Assembly: GCA_022606135.1 (NCBI GenBank)
Contig: JABYQN010000016.1
Location: 1-64,000 of the forward strand
Direction: 5' to 3'
DNA from: Fomes fomentarius
Lineage: Eukaryota; Basidiomycota; Agaricomycetes; Polyporales; Polyporaceae
Length of the DNA stretch: 64,000 bases
Shown here: piece after piece, positions 10,190 through 22,488 of the stretch
Layout: each line of letters starts with the position of its first letter
Numbering within the stretch: the stretch's first letter is position 1
Program-made: the position numbers and the translations under genes
The notes under the pieces: generated by a model
The model's input: the letters and a program-made list of their open reading frames with translations, nothing else
What the model was told of the DNA's origin: nothing
The model's database searches: none

Positions 10190-11634
10190 CGGTATGTCGA
10201 TAATCCTTGCACGTTGGGGGGGCATCGCGCTCACCGCCCGCACCATTCTTAGAACCACTCTCTATGCCGAACGTCATCCGGGCGCATACTCCAATACCTC
10301 TATCTAATCACGATATCCTCACGAATATATTCTCTCTTGACGCGTTCTTCTGTCTATCTTACTGATTGTAATGAACTATATTTGCGCGACTTCAGTTTAA
10401 CGGCTGCCCCTGGAACAGAGGCTGCTCGTATGTACACCTTATACACATCGAGAATCGACTCGGACGCTCCAATTGAACGGCGTATACGTAGACCAGACCT
10501 TTGCCACGCCCAGCCGCCCACCCAGAACGACCCCCCAACGAATCCAACTGGCAAGTGCCTTATGCCAAGGGCGAGATGCTCAGTAGGCAGGGACCAATCT
10601 TTCGAGTACGTTCAGCGGAAACGCCGCGGACTCCGGAGGTTGAAAATGTGTCAGATTGGGTGCACGGCGACCTTACGTACCTCCCATGGTCCAGCCCCTC
10701 GCAGATGAGTGCAGATGGGTGAGACGAAGCTACAAAGTTACCTCCAGGCTCCGAGCCGGGCCCTCGTGGGTGATGCGAGCAGCGGAAGACGGGCAGGACA
10801 CCGTATCCAGGTAGAGTGCAGTCCAGCCATCATCGGAAGGGCGACGGAGTTGTAGGAACTTGAAGTCAAACCTGTAGTAGGCACCGAACTTGGCGCACCC
10901 CGCATACTCCTGCCAGTGGCCTGCACCTCGGTTGTTGTCGTGAACTGAACTGGCGGGATGTGGTCCCCGCTGCGACCTGTCCGCAACCGTGGGATGGGTG
11001 TCCTAGGGGTCACCTTTGACGTGCGCCCCATTGCAGATCTAGAGGTGTCTGACGGCCGTGAGCGTGTGACTGTCGTCTGAGACGGCCGCCGCAATCATGC
11101 GTTCCTTGTAGAAGTAATTGAGGAACTACGCCAACTGCTCTGCATAGCACCCGAGCTTAAAGTGTACGTGATGCAGGTGGAGGCTTGCGAGGCGAGAAGT
11201 CTCAGGACTCGATTGCGTCTAGACAACAGGGAGAGAGAGAGAGCAGCCGGTCCCATTACGTTGATGCAAGCGATATGTCTTCGAGGAATTCAGCAAGATG
11301 TCGCATGGTTTCTGCATTGAGTTATGTTGGTGCTGCGGTGAACGTGACGTCAATTGACAAGAACAGAAATACTCACGGAGAGGATCTGCCACCACTACTA
11401 CACCTCAAGCTTCAGCTGCAATACCGACATCGTGGCTACATTTATAACACATGGAATTGAGCGCATAATCTTACAGTTAGACATACATAGGTACGTACAA
11501 TGTGAGGAACCAGGTAGGGGTACACTGATTCCGTCCAACTAAGTACGGCAACTAGAGCTACACTAGATATTCAACATATCACCGTCCTATCCAAGTAACA
11601 ATATAGTACAGATACCAAGGAGCGGAAGCTGCTC
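10190..11634. other. Intergenic with one weak coding remnant
   Basis: Most of this stretch shows nothing. On the minus strand near 10740-10920 a short reading (EYAGCAKFGAYYRFDFKF, later TALYLDTVSCP) looks protein-like but has no start, no full frame and no family I recognise; it may be a remnant. A GA-rich run at 11229-11241 and ordinary AT-rich sequence follow, up to the convergent 3' end of the F-box-like gene. Confidence 0.3.
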
Positions 11635-12725
11635 TCAGCGAACACCATGATTAGGGTGCTCCGCGAGCCATCCTCGCAACTCCCGGATAAGCTTCTTCGC
11701 CGACACCTCCAGCGTCTCGTCTCTTGTCCGCGCGACCTCCACGATCTTCTTCTTCGACTGGCGTGTGGTCAGCACCAGCCCGACCGTCCTCGGGGAGAAC
11801 GATACAGATAGGGCAGTGAATGGGAGGGGAGGCGGCGCGTACTGACTACGGCTTCCTTCGGAAAAAGTCGTCTTGATCGGTGAACTCGGCGAGGTACCCG
11901 GTACGGTGACAGAACCGCCGCGGTGGCCGTACTCGCGAACGAGGTCTTCGAGGCGAGCCCGAGGTTGCATGAGATCGAAGAGGTCCTTGAAGCTCTCCTC
12001 GCGCTCCATGTGGAGCTCGCTGTCATCCGTCCACACGTCCTCGCGCACCTTCAACACAACATACAGATCGAGCACACGTGTCTCACGCTGGATGGTTTGA
12101 CTGGGGAAGAGGGAGGTGGATGAGTAGGATGCCGCGGAGGACGTTCCGGACAGCGCGTGCGGGAACGGGTCCGAGGTGTATGGGGGGCGGAGAAGTGCGT
12201 TATAGACAGGTAGGTACGTGGACCGCAGGACGTGCATGCATGCTGCGGGGATGATGTCAGTACAGATGCTGCATACACCGGCAGTATGCCAGTATCACGA
12301 TCGTCTGTCTCGAAGCATATGAAGCAAAGGGGAGGCCTTATCCGAGATGATTGTACTTCTGATACGACGATCTATGCACACCCCAGGACTTGCACATGGT
12401 GCATAAAACACCCGCACCTTCGACAGACGTACGCATCGGACAACGAAGTGCATAGCACCAGAAGAGAGCAATGCTCACCAAGGTATACCGACCGGTTGAC
12501 GAGCCGCAAGCTCATCGTCAGCCAGTAGAGGACCTTTCTCTGCCTCTCCACCCGGCCCTGCGAGAAGGTTTCGTACACAATCCGCAGCAAGAGGTGAGGC
12601 GGCAAAGTACTGAGCGTTGGCGGTGCACGACTTTGCGTTGGGAATGGCGGCGGGCTGACCGGTTCATTTTGGACGTACGGAGGAGGGCGGGGCAGCATCA
12701 AGGTTTTCTCGTCGAGGATGACCAT
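11635..12725 (-). CDS. F-box-like conserved protein
   Basis: Two exons on the minus strand (12725-12479, 12242-11635) give 284 residues. The first exon starts MVILDEKTLMLPRPPPY and holds an F-box-like helix (STLPPHLLLRIVYETF, residues about 40-55) followed by VLYWLTMSLRLVNRSVYL, the usual spacing of an F-box. The splice joins Tyr-Leu-Ala-Cys-Met-His in frame. The second exon has DLYVVLKVREDVW, an acidic segment, and a C-terminal KKLIRELRGWLAEHPNHG. Such proteins usually link Skp1-cullin ligases to substrates; no repeat-type substrate domain is visible, so the target is unknown. The 5' limit is the first ATG in the frame; an upstream exon cannot be excluded. Confidence 0.65.
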
Positions 12726-13601
12726 ATCGAAGTTGCGAACGAGGCAGTCTTTATGGCAGTGGTGGGGAATCTGCGGGCTATCTGATTTAAGCCTGTGGTA
12801 GCGCTGCGCAGCGCGAGGAACCAATAGGCTAACAGCGCAGTCTGGGTCCTGGCAGCAGGTTCCGAGGCGACTGCGCAAGAGGTCAGGTCGCGGAAGATGA
12901 GACAGTTGAGTGTCTGAGGCAGATGGTCGTTCAGGAAAGCAATGGCCTGAGAGCGCGACTTGGATATGGAGATCCTGAGAATTGGAGCGAACCCTGTGTT
13001 CGACAGCCCGGACGACGGCGACGATGAGAGGCGTGCGCACAACAGCGGCGACGGAGGACTCAGGGAGTTGCTTCCGTGTTCACTGTGTCCGACTGGTCGG
13101 ACGCTGCCGATGACGTCCTCGACGACGTTCTCGACAACGCTGCCCCATGGCCCAGCCAGTGAGTGCCGGGTGGCCGTGTCGGCATTTGTCGGTGATTGAA
13201 CCTCTCTGTCAGCGAATCATAACGGAGCTGATCGGAGTCAAACCGCTTCTAAGCGCTAAGCTCCCCGGATTCTGGCAGATCAGTGATTCTGTACACCTTT
13301 CAAGTACATCCCTCGAACAGCTTTCTCTACCTTCTCCATCTCCTCACCAACATCTCAAAGCACCTCAGTGCTGCTGCTGCTGCTGCTGCTGCTTGCACGC
13401 GCGTTGCATTCCGCCTGCTAATCCCTCGCCTTTGCCATAGATTCTGAACGAGGCCCGACAACGCGGGAGACAACGTTTCCGTCCTCATCGGTGTCCGAAG
13501 TCCGTCGGAACTAAGACCCCGGAACACCCCTTCACCGGTTGGTTCCCAACCAGCACGAACCCCCCGACAACAACGACGCCCATCCCATTCCACCCTGATT
13601 T
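12726..13601. other. Intergenic between divergent genes
   Basis: Promoter region for the leftward F-box-like gene and the rightward OTU gene. Open frames on the minus strand (12790-13050) show no domain. It holds a (CTG)n tract, listed separately. Confidence 0.4.
13371..13393 (+). repeat. (CTG)n microsatellite
   Basis: About 7.5 uninterrupted CTG units in non-coding DNA upstream of the OTU gene; likely length-polymorphic. Confidence 0.9.
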
Positions 13602-15289
13602 ATGGGACACACCAAGCGAAGGAATGCTAGGCCAGCACCTCAGTGTATGTCCTTGATGTGTGGATGGGCTGTAGTTTGCTGATCTCGTCGCAGTGCGGTC
13701 CCGCACAACGAGGAGCAAAGGCAAGGTGAGCCGCCAGATCGTTATCGTATGGCAGCCACATGCTAACGCTGATGCTCACAAGCCTATTGTGACCAATCCT
13801 GAGGAGAACAGCCAGCTGCTCAACGCTCAGCTGCGTGAACTCGGCCTATATCCTGCTCATACCCTCGGTGACGGCAATTGCCTCTTCCGGGCATTGTCTG
13901 ATCAACTGTACGGCACGCCATCCAACCATCTCAAGCTGAGAGCAGACATATGCAACTGGATTGAGCAGCACAAGGAGCGCTACGCCCCTTTCGTGGAAGA
14001 TGAGCGCGGCCTTGAGCACCACTTATCGTGCATGCGACAACAAGGTGAATATATGCACCATATCCCTTTGCCCTTGCTTACCGTTACGTATCTAGCTACG
14101 TATGGTGGACACCTTGAGCTGTCCGCATTTGCGCATATGTCAAAGAGGAACGTCAAGGTCATCCAGCCTGGTCTCGTATACGTCATTGAATGGGATGCCG
14201 GTGGAGACTTCGGTGACTCCTCGGCTACCCCAGACATCGACTCTACCCTCGATGATCGCGAGCAGCGTCGCCAGCGACGGGAGCGTCGTCGTAGTGAGGC
14301 GGAGAAGAGCGCGGCGGAGGACGAGCCTTCAATGACTACGGGGACTGTCTACGTCGCGTACGTTTGTCCGTTCGACTCACTCATGAGTTACTGTTTGACA
14401 ATGGTGCAGCTACCATGATTGGGAGCACTTCTCTTCAATCAGGAACATCAGCGGACCTCATTCTGGCTTGCCTAACATTGTTGAGGCCCCCGCACCGGAT
14501 ATGTCGTTGCCCGCCTCTCCCGTGTCCAAGAAACCCACGTCGAAGGCGAAACCCAGATCTGTAAGGACACAGAAACGGGAGGCGCAAAAGACGGCCGTGT
14601 CGGTGCTGAAGGAGGCGGAAGACTCAACTCCTCGTACACCCTCCCAAATCCCTTTGCCAGACTCTGCTTCTCCCTCACCGCCACCCTCTACTGCTCCCTC
14701 ATCTCAGGCCTCAGTCTTCCCTTCAGTTGCCTCCCTTGAACCGCATGCCTACCGCTCGCCGAAGAGGACATTCGATGAGTCCTCTGCGTCGTCCCACTCA
14801 GAAAGCTCTCAGAGCGCTGCAAAACGTGCAAAGAGCGCTTCCCGAGCAGCCTCTACATCGCGGGACTCGACCCTTGGTCATACTATCCGATCTCCATCAG
14901 TCGTCAAGGACCCGACTGCAGATGCGGATGATCTTGACACGCCTGATCTATCTGCCATCGGTTCATCAGCAGACTCGTTGAGCTCGCTGTCTTCGATGTC
15001 GTCCCCAGAACCAACGCCTCCGCCTCCTGAACCCTCTGCGGAGAAGCGCCTTACGCGGCGCCAGCGCAAAGCCCTTGGCCTACCCAAACCTCGGGCAGCT
15101 CTGGTTGGTAGCACTGTGGCCCGTACTCGGAGCGCAGGGAAGATTGTCGTTCCTGGAGGGAAGTACAAGACCTCGAGCAAAGCAGCCGTCGCTGATGGGT
15201 CCGAGGACGATCCCGAAGTGAATGCGGAGTGGAGGAAGAACGGGACAGGACGCTTGGATGTCCGAGGGTTCAGAGAGCTGAAGATCTAA
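13602..15289 (+). CDS. OTU-domain deubiquitinase (OTUD3-like)
   Basis: Five exons (13602-13644, 13694-13725, 13783-14044, 14096-14357, 14410-15289) give 492 residues. The OTU cysteine protease domain occupies roughly residues 35-200: TLGDGNCLFRALSDQLYG carries the catalytic Asp and Cys, then ATYGGHLELSAFAHMSKRNV, PGLVYVIEW, and AYHDWEHFSSIRN, where the catalytic His is expected. The start MGHTKRRNARP gives a basic N-terminus usual for this subfamily. The C-terminal 280 residues are Ser/Pro-rich and disordered, with basic clusters (KRLTRRQRKALGLPKPR) that could be nuclear signals, and end in the short conserved-looking GRLDVRGFRELKI. It would cleave ubiquitin chains; linkage preference cannot be read. 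The 57-nt third intron is itself open, so its splicing is inferred from family alignment. Confidence 0.9.
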
Positions 15290-16039
15290 GAACGCGTTGA
15301 TCGCGTGCCTGCATTGCATCCACGACGCACGTCCATCTCACTTCCATCTCAATCGTCATTTTTGGACTTCATATGTCCGTTGGGCTTTCGTGTCTCTTGC
15401 ATCTCCCCCATTCATCATAGCTCGATACCCTGCATACAAGCCCAAGCAAGCAACCCACTTCCTGTCGTCGCACTTTGTTCATCGCTTTTCGCTCGGATCC
15501 AATTGTATCAACAGCATCTCCCTCCTATTGTGTCACTCCTGGACTTCATCCCATCCCATTTGCGCATCAGTTCTGCTCGCTGCATCCATCACGACCGTCA
15601 CGACCACTGCATCCGCGATCATCATTCATCACGCACCGCATCCCAATTACCTTTATTCGCTCAATCGTATTACGTGTTTGTGCTCGCATCCTCGTCAATG
15701 TGATACATACGGCTCATGGCTACTTACGATTTGCCCATGCACGATGCATCCAAGAGTTCCTCATCCGAGTCGCTTGCCGTTATCCAATCGTCTGATCAGC
15801 TGGACTTAGCCTCCGCATACCTCGCTCCGCCATACATCTACATTTATTGCCAAGGTCTTGTCCTGTAGCTATGTACTAAGTATCGTTCTCAGGTCTATAT
15901 ATTCGTAGACGGTCTCCACCTGGGCTCGCTCGCGTGGCCGGACCGGTGACTCATATCTGGTGAGTGCGGCTTGTCACTTCTACTCATCGATCTCCAATCT
16001 GGACCACGAAGTTGCGCGTACAAGGAAACGTTATTCGAG
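15290..16039. other. Intergenic, 3' UTR of OTU gene and SDR promoter
   Basis: Pyrimidine-rich DNA with overlapping meaningless frames (15297-15809). No gene seen. Confidence 0.5.
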
Positions 16040-17164
16040 ATGGACTTCGGACTGGAGAACGTGCATGTCCTGATCACTGGTACGGCGCCGTAGTTTTTGA
16101 AGGCGAAACGTCACTGATATGGATGATAGGCGCAAGTGGAGGTATCGGTCTCTCCACTGCTCGTCTCTTTTTGAGTGGGTTCCAACCTCGTTTACTGTAC
16201 AGAGCTGTCCTGATTCGGAACCCACAGAGGTTGGAGCGCGAGTGACCGCGCATTATAACACCAAGTCGACACCGCTCGACCCGCTAGTGCAAGAATTCGG
16301 ACCGGAGCGCGTGCGGGCACTGCAGGCGGACTTGACGCAGGAGGCGGACGTCCAACGGCTCTTCGCGTCTGCGTCTGCGTCTGCGTCTGCGGATCCGTTC
16401 GGGTCTGTGCAGGTCGCGGTGGTGAACCATGCGTACTACGAGTCGCGCGAGGTGCCCGTGGCGCAGATGAGCGTCGAGCAGTGGGAGGCGACGTTCAAGG
16501 TGAACGTGACGTCGAGCTTCTTGGTCGTCCGGGAATACCTGAGGGCGCTGGAGAAGGCGGGGGAGGAGACGAAGGCGAAGGCGGCGATTGTGCTGATCGG
16601 GAGCACTGCGGGGAAGTTCGGCGAGGCGGGGCACGCGGACTATGCTGCGACCAAGAGCGGTGGGTTTTGTTGTTGTCGTACACGTCATGAGTGTGGCTGT
16701 CCGAAAGAGGGGGGTGCTGATGATGCGCTGCAGCGATGATGTACGGCATGTGTTCGAGCTTGAAGAACGAGATCGTCAAGATTGCCCCGAAAGGGAGGGT
16801 GAACGTCGTTGCGCCCGGTAAGCACGCGTCTGTTCTATAATGCTGCCGCTGTTGTGGAGTACTGGAACGTGATCGCAGGTTGGACGAGGACGCCCATGGC
16901 AGAACAATCCCTGAAGGACCCAAATGTTGTCTATCAGGCGTTGGCAACGTCAGTGACCTCTATGCTCTCAGAGACAGCCTCAGGACTGACATCATGCTGT
17001 ATAGCACACCGCTTAGGAAGGTTGCGACGCCGGAAGACGTTGCGAACCAGATCGTCGTTCTTTCCTCATCGACCGTGTCAGGACATGTCTCCGGACATGT
17101 GCTCATGGTTGAGGGTGGTATGGAGGGTCGCCTCCTTAACAGGAGAGAGGATCTGGGCTTGTAA
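16040..17164 (+). CDS. Short-chain dehydrogenase/reductase (SDR)
   Basis: Six exons (16040-16079, 16130-16174, 16228-16659, 16734-16817, 16879-16948, 17005-17164) give 276 residues. A classical SDR: the nucleotide-binding TGASGGIG is assembled across the first intron (residues 13-20), then the NHAY stretch at the NAG position, the catalytic Ser in IGSTAG and YAATK with the catalytic Tyr and Lys. RVNVVAPGWTRTPM follows the usual PG motif, and the C-terminus has VSGHVSGHVLMVEGGM. NADPH is likely because a basic residue follows the second strand (ARVTAHYNTK). Substrate unknown; it resembles 3-oxoacyl-ACP-reductase-like enzymes. A hexanucleotide run near 16363-16390 encodes an Ala-Ser repeat in a surface loop. 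No metabolic partner gene is adjacent. Confidence 0.88.
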
Positions 17165-17810
17165 ACGTACGTCAGAGGTTGGGTGTGTCGATATAGGGCC
17201 TTCGCGTATTCAATATGTCACCCCGACGAGACCGAGTGCCTCAACACTTAGGAGCTCCTGAAATGCCAAAATCCTCTCCCACAGACTCGGAGCGTAAAGG
17301 TTTTCCAATATGTTCCACGTGCTGTAGTCGAGTATAGGACCCATATAGGGAAATGATCCGTAACTAAGCCGGCCACGTGGATCTGAGCGCGAGCTCGCTG
17401 TCTCTGGCAGTGGCACTGGCATCGCACTCACTCCCCCTCAACTGCGAGCACGTCGAGCACGCCGTTCTTCACGACCAAATCTTGCCATCTCTTGAGTCCC
17501 CCTCGTTAAGCTAACCGGAATTGGACCTAGCCTCTTGCTTAGTAAGGACACGTTCCACCCTTTGTGCTTCGCCCGCTTCCACCTGGCCATCGTCGCTCAC
17601 GTCTCGCTACGCGCATTCCCCATCACAGCCGTACTGCACATCGTGGACATTCCGGAGCTGGACGAAGAGGAAATATAAGGTTGCTTAGCTCGTACGTCTT
17701 CTTCAGCGTCTTCCTTCCCCGAACCCCCCATCTTTTCTCACATCGCTCGCTGACCTTGTTCAGTTTGGTTCATCTTCCAACGGCTTTTCTCTCTCGACGA
17801 CGTTCTAGCC
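17165..17810. other. Intergenic, promoter of the kinase gene
   Basis: No gene seen. Pyrimidine-rich leader just before the kinase start. Confidence 0.5.
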
Positions 17811-20800
17811 ATGGACCCGTTTTCGACAAGCTTGCAAGTCCCTGACGGCTCACAACCGGGTCCGTCGCGTCAGCACGGTGCCCGTCCCGTATCTGTCCAA
17901 CCCACCTCATCATCGGTCAACTCCCAGTCTGCGAGCAGAAAACGGGCCTCGCACAATGTTGTGACGTCGCAGCCCCAGCAGGAGGAGCAGCCGGGCTACC
18001 GCGACATCTACTCACACCCTGCAGCGCTGGAGTACGCCGCGGCGCACCCACGGCGGACCATTCCCAAGTTTGGGCCCTACCTGCTGTTGCAAACGCTCGG
18101 TGAGGGCGAGTTCGGCAAGGTCAAGCTGGGTCTGCATATGCAGTGGGGAGAGGAAGTCGCAGTGAAGCTCATCCGGCGCGGCAACATCGACTCGAGTGTG
18201 CGCATGTCGAAAGTTGAGCGGGAGATCGAGGTGCTACGGGTGCGTGTTCATCTATGGTGATGCTTCCCTGTGCACGCATGACTGTGGATGACAGACTCTC
18301 AAACATCCAAACATTTGCCGCCTCTACGACGTGATCGAGACGGACAAGTACATCGGTATAATCCTCGAATATGCGTCAGGGGGTGAGCTGTTTGATCACA
18401 TCCTCGCCCACCGATATCTGCGGGAGAGGGACGCGTGCAAGTTGTTCACGCAGCTCATCTCCGGCGTCTGGTACATCCACCAAAAGAAAATCGTCCACCG
18501 GGATCTCAAGCTTGAGAATTTGCTCCTGGACCGTCAACGGAACGTTATCATCACGGACTTCGGCTTCGCGAACCGGTTCGAGCATCGTTCGGATGACCTG
18601 ATGCAGACCAGCTGCGGGTCCCCTTGCTACGCTGCTCCAGAACTGGTCATCTCCGACGGGCTTTACGTGGGCTCGGCTGTGGACATCTGGTCATGCGGAG
18701 TCATCCTGTATGCTATGCTTGCTGGCTACCTGCCGTTTGACGATGACCCTGCCAACCCGGACGGTGACAACATCAACCTGCTGTATAAGTATATCGTCAA
18801 CACCCCCCTCTCCTTCCCCGACTACATCTCTGATGATGCTCGCGACCTCCTGTCCATCATGCTCGTGCCGGATCCCGTCCGGCGGGCAGACTTGCCGACG
18901 ATCATGACGCACAGATGGCTCGCACCGTATGCTCACATGTTCCAAAAGAGCGTAGCTGAGCTGGAACGCACGGCTATTGAGCAGCATCACCAGAAGAGGC
19001 TGGCTTACCAGAAGCAGATGAAAGCAGCGGCCGCTACTTCGGACCCTTCGGCGACCAAGATGGCTCGCACCCAGAGCGCACGTATCGAAGGATACTCGTC
19101 CCCAACCTCACCATCCGGCTCGCGCAGCCATCGCGACCAGCGGTATGCCCAGCAGGCCCAGCCAGAGTTCTTGTACGAGACGTCGTCGCCAGCCAGCTCT
19201 GGACGTCGTGGTGTCAATTCCGCGATCGTGCTCCCGACCTCGGCCCCGCTTGGTTTGGAGGATGACCCGTTCGCGCCTTCGCCGTCTCAGGAGGTGCCTT
19301 CTATCTCCCTTCCGGCTCCGTCGGTCCCACCCGTTGTCACAAACGGCGTCCGCGAGGACAACAGAATGGAGGTCGATGGGGGTCTGTCAGGGAAACCTAC
19401 GCTGCCCGCACCAAGTGCGCATGCACCTGTCAAGACTACCTCTCCTGAGTCGAAACGAGGCAAGGTCCCCAACCGGCACACTATCCAGGTCGAGTATGGC
19501 GAGTCGGAGTCGAAGCCGGAACCTCTCAGGGAGCGTTCTCACACCAATGGATCCGCAAAGGAACGCCCCTCAAAGAAACAATCTCTCGACGTCGATCCCA
19601 GAACGGCGCAGAAACCTCTCCCCACCACCCCCTCTTCTGTTTCGCGGCAGCGTTCGGAGGCAGCAACTAGGCCCTTGGTCTCGCCCACGGCGCCGGAGCC
19701 CGCCCCTGTCGTTTCTATCGAAGTTACAGGGCCACCGGTTACGCCAGTCACTTCGATGGAGAAGCCGGTATACGCTCAGAATGGCAGCACTGGATCAACT
19801 GGATCAGGGTCGTCGAAGAGTCGCCACAGGAAGGGATTGTCCATCGACAAGATTGGCATATCGAAGATGTTCAGCTCCGGGAATGGTGCAGACCAGACCA
19901 ACGGCGCTGTCTCACGTACCCCTTCGCAGAGCCAGAAGTCTGTCAAGGACAGCATGTCTTCAGTTAAGGACGTTGCGCGCCGCCCGTCCAGCGTGCAGGT
20001 CTCGACGTCCTCTGTGGTGGATACCAGCGCGGACACTACGTTGCTCAGCCCCGGCGGCTCCATCAACGGCAAGAAGTCTTCAAGGCGGAACACGCTCACT
20101 GTTATGGTCGCTCCGCTCCGCGGGAGCATCAAACCACGGTCGAAGACCAAGGGCACGGAGACGCCTTCGAAGGAGAAGGCAGACACCAAGTCTCAGATCA
20201 CTGCCCCTGCTGTTCCGCCCAAGGGCGATCTGGTACCTCCTTCTACGCCGCAGATTCTGCGTTCCCAAGACGAAGTCCCGTCCGGCTACAATACAAGCAC
20301 TTGGAAGAGCCAACGTGTCCCGATTCCTGCGTCGACCGTGAAGGCCAGTAAGGTCATGCAGTGGTTCCGCTCCAAGAGCAAGGGTCGCGGCCCTGCGGAT
20401 ATCTCCGATGGCGAGAGCGAGAAGCCCGTCCCCACCCGCCAGGCTGCGCCCCCGCCTCCTGCGATCAACACTTCGCAGCTGCACGCGACCCCTGCCGCGG
20501 AGAAGATCCACTCGCCGCTCCCGCTCACGGCGACCCCGTCGGACTCGTCGTTCGCACCGCATTCCTTCGCCGGCCGACTCAAGCAGAGTGTCACTCTGCG
20601 CGTGCACCACGGTGCGGTGGACCAGACGACGATCACGACGGGCTCGCCGCCGGAGGTCATGAAGCATGTCAAGGCCGTGCTCGAGAGCATGGGCATCGAA
20701 ATCGCCATCGAGCACGAGTACAAGTACAGGTGCATCCGCCCGAAGAGGAAGCGTGCGGGTTTGGGCTTGCGCGATGGCTCTGGCAGCCTCGCTGCGTTCA

Positions 20801-21349
20801 CGATAGTCGGCTCGGCCGCATCGAATGGCGTAAGCTTTTGATCCTTCTAGTAAAATTCTTTGTTTGACTGACATGCGTCCGTAGGTCGACAAACGTGGTT
20901 TGCCTGTCCCATCACAATCGACCTCTTCGTTCGGCTCTTCCACCGGCGGCATGCTCAGGGGATTGCTTATGCGGCGCCAGTCGTCGCAGGTGTCCACTGG
21001 TACTCTACACCAGGTATCGCCTTCTGTCGAGTCGGAGGCGGGCTCGGATGCTGTTCTCGCTGCCGCCGTACCTGGCTCCAGTGGCGAAGCCGCGTCGCCC
21101 ATCGGGCTGGACACCATATACGGTGACACACAGCAAGACGCTGGTGACGAAGTCCGGTTCTCGGTCGAGTTGACGCGACTCGACCGTCTGGACGACACCT
21201 ACAGCTTGGATATCCGCAGGTTGAAGGGCAACCTGCGGAGCTACAAGTTCTTGTACGATAATCTTAGACAGTAAGTCCTTCTCTGTCTCTGCTGATGGGA
21301 CTAGATGCTGATTGCGACGGTGTGCAGGCGTGCCGACCTCCAACGGTGA
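17811..21349 (+). CDS. Kin4-type CAMK Ser/Thr protein kinase
   Basis: Four exons (17811-18239, 18295-20829, 20885-21270, 21328-21349) give 1123 residues. The kinase domain spans about residues 83-350: GEGEFGKVKLG glycine loop, VAVKLI with the ATP-binding Lys, HRDLKLENLLLD catalytic loop, TDFGFAN, and the activation segment TSCGSPCYAAPELV, which is characteristic of the Kin4/Frk1 branch of the CAMKL group. A disordered Ser/Pro/Lys-rich region of over 500 residues follows. The C-terminus shows a KA1-like region: HVKAVLESMGIEIAIEHEYK, then after a low-complexity insert VRFSVELTRLDRLDDTYSLD and RRLKGNLRSYKFLYDNLRQ. In yeasts Kin4 enforces the spindle position checkpoint and also has stress roles; whether this holds here is inference. 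The last exon is only 22 nt and codes the final seven residues (one shared across the intron) and the stop. Confidence 0.92.
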
Positions 21350-22488
21350 GCGCACTGGGCATATAACTGGCCTCGGTTGTATATGACATCCGCCTGTCTC
21401 TCGTCTCTCGTCACTGCATCTGCATCGGAAACGACTTTGGGCACGGCACGACTCTCACGTCCGCAGCATCATACGTATATATGTCAATACTTCCGTCTCT
21501 ACTTATATCGCCAACCCCTAATGTCGCCGTCCCAACGGTTGCTCGTTTCGTTCTGATCTCTCTTCCGTTCCACTCCTCGTCATCCCCCAGTCCATCACTC
21601 CTTCTGTCTCTCATTTCCCATGCATACTTCCATCAGATAATTCTATTGGGATCGATGTCTCTGCGTCTGCTACGACCGGTCCTCCCCATACGGGCACCGT
21701 TGGTCCCCACGTGTTTCTAGTTTGTTTCAACCTCTCCGTTATATATGATTCCCCGTTCTTTGCCTCGAGGATCCAGATTCCAGATCGATATCCGCACTCT
21801 CTCATGTCAACATCCTGCATTAGCCCGTAACCAGCGCACGGAATATGCCACGCTCTTGTCCCTAACAAAGCCAGCGCTGTTCCGGCTTCAGTTGTGTGAG
21901 AGGGCATTGTATGAGTACTTATACTGTGGGGCCCGCGCTTCGCGCGTCCCAGACGACCATCTCCGGCTTGATGACTGCATGTTGTCGGGGCTGTGAACCG
22001 CGCCCACTCTCAGGACCTACCACATATGGTGACGGCGCAGCTGGGCTTCTCGTAACATGATCTGTGCATTATAACTGCCTTCTGAGAAGAGAAGGAAGGG
22101 CTTTGTGCTACGCTAGAGCCCACCACCAAACAGACTCAATTCAACTCCACTCCAGTGTCCACTCGACTTAACTGAGAACCACTGCCAACTCAGAACCGCT
22201 GCCAGAGACTTGGACTGGGACATATCACAGGCTTGGCACTCGGGTGCGATGACGGAACAGCGTAATGGACACGGACTGCTAGGTGAGCTTGCATCTCTGT
22301 ACACTCGTGTAGTCATTACCTACCTTCCTCGACTATCGCTCCGGCTGTCGGGACCCGCAGAGTCTGCAGATCAACGCGCGAGGGTGCTTTGGTATAGTGA
22401 GAGGTTGGTGTTTGAGGGTAATCAGGCTGCGGTGAGCACATTGTCTCGTTGGGTCGGGAGACGGAGGGACTGACAGGGTGGTTTGTGA
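21350..22488. other. Intergenic, no DH domain found
   Basis: 1.1 kb between the kinase and the PH-CNH gene. I searched it for the Rho-GEF (DH) domain that normally precedes such a PH-CNH module and see nothing like it on the plus strand. Pyrimidine-rich leader-like sequence lies at 21480-21720. Confidence 0.5.

Noticed and set aside
15297..15809. 170-residue plus frame after the OTU gene
   Set aside because: Low-complexity His/Ser/Pro-rich translation of a pyrimidine-rich UTR, three overlapping frames equally open.
19145..20341. 398-residue alternative plus frame in the kinase gene
   Set aside because: Off-frame reading of the Ser/Pro-rich linker (Arg/Ser-rich), no start context.
20080..21198. 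372-residue minus frame in the kinase gene
   Set aside because: Shadow of GC-rich codon use opposite the kinase exon; Arg/Leu-rich low-complexity composition and no domain.
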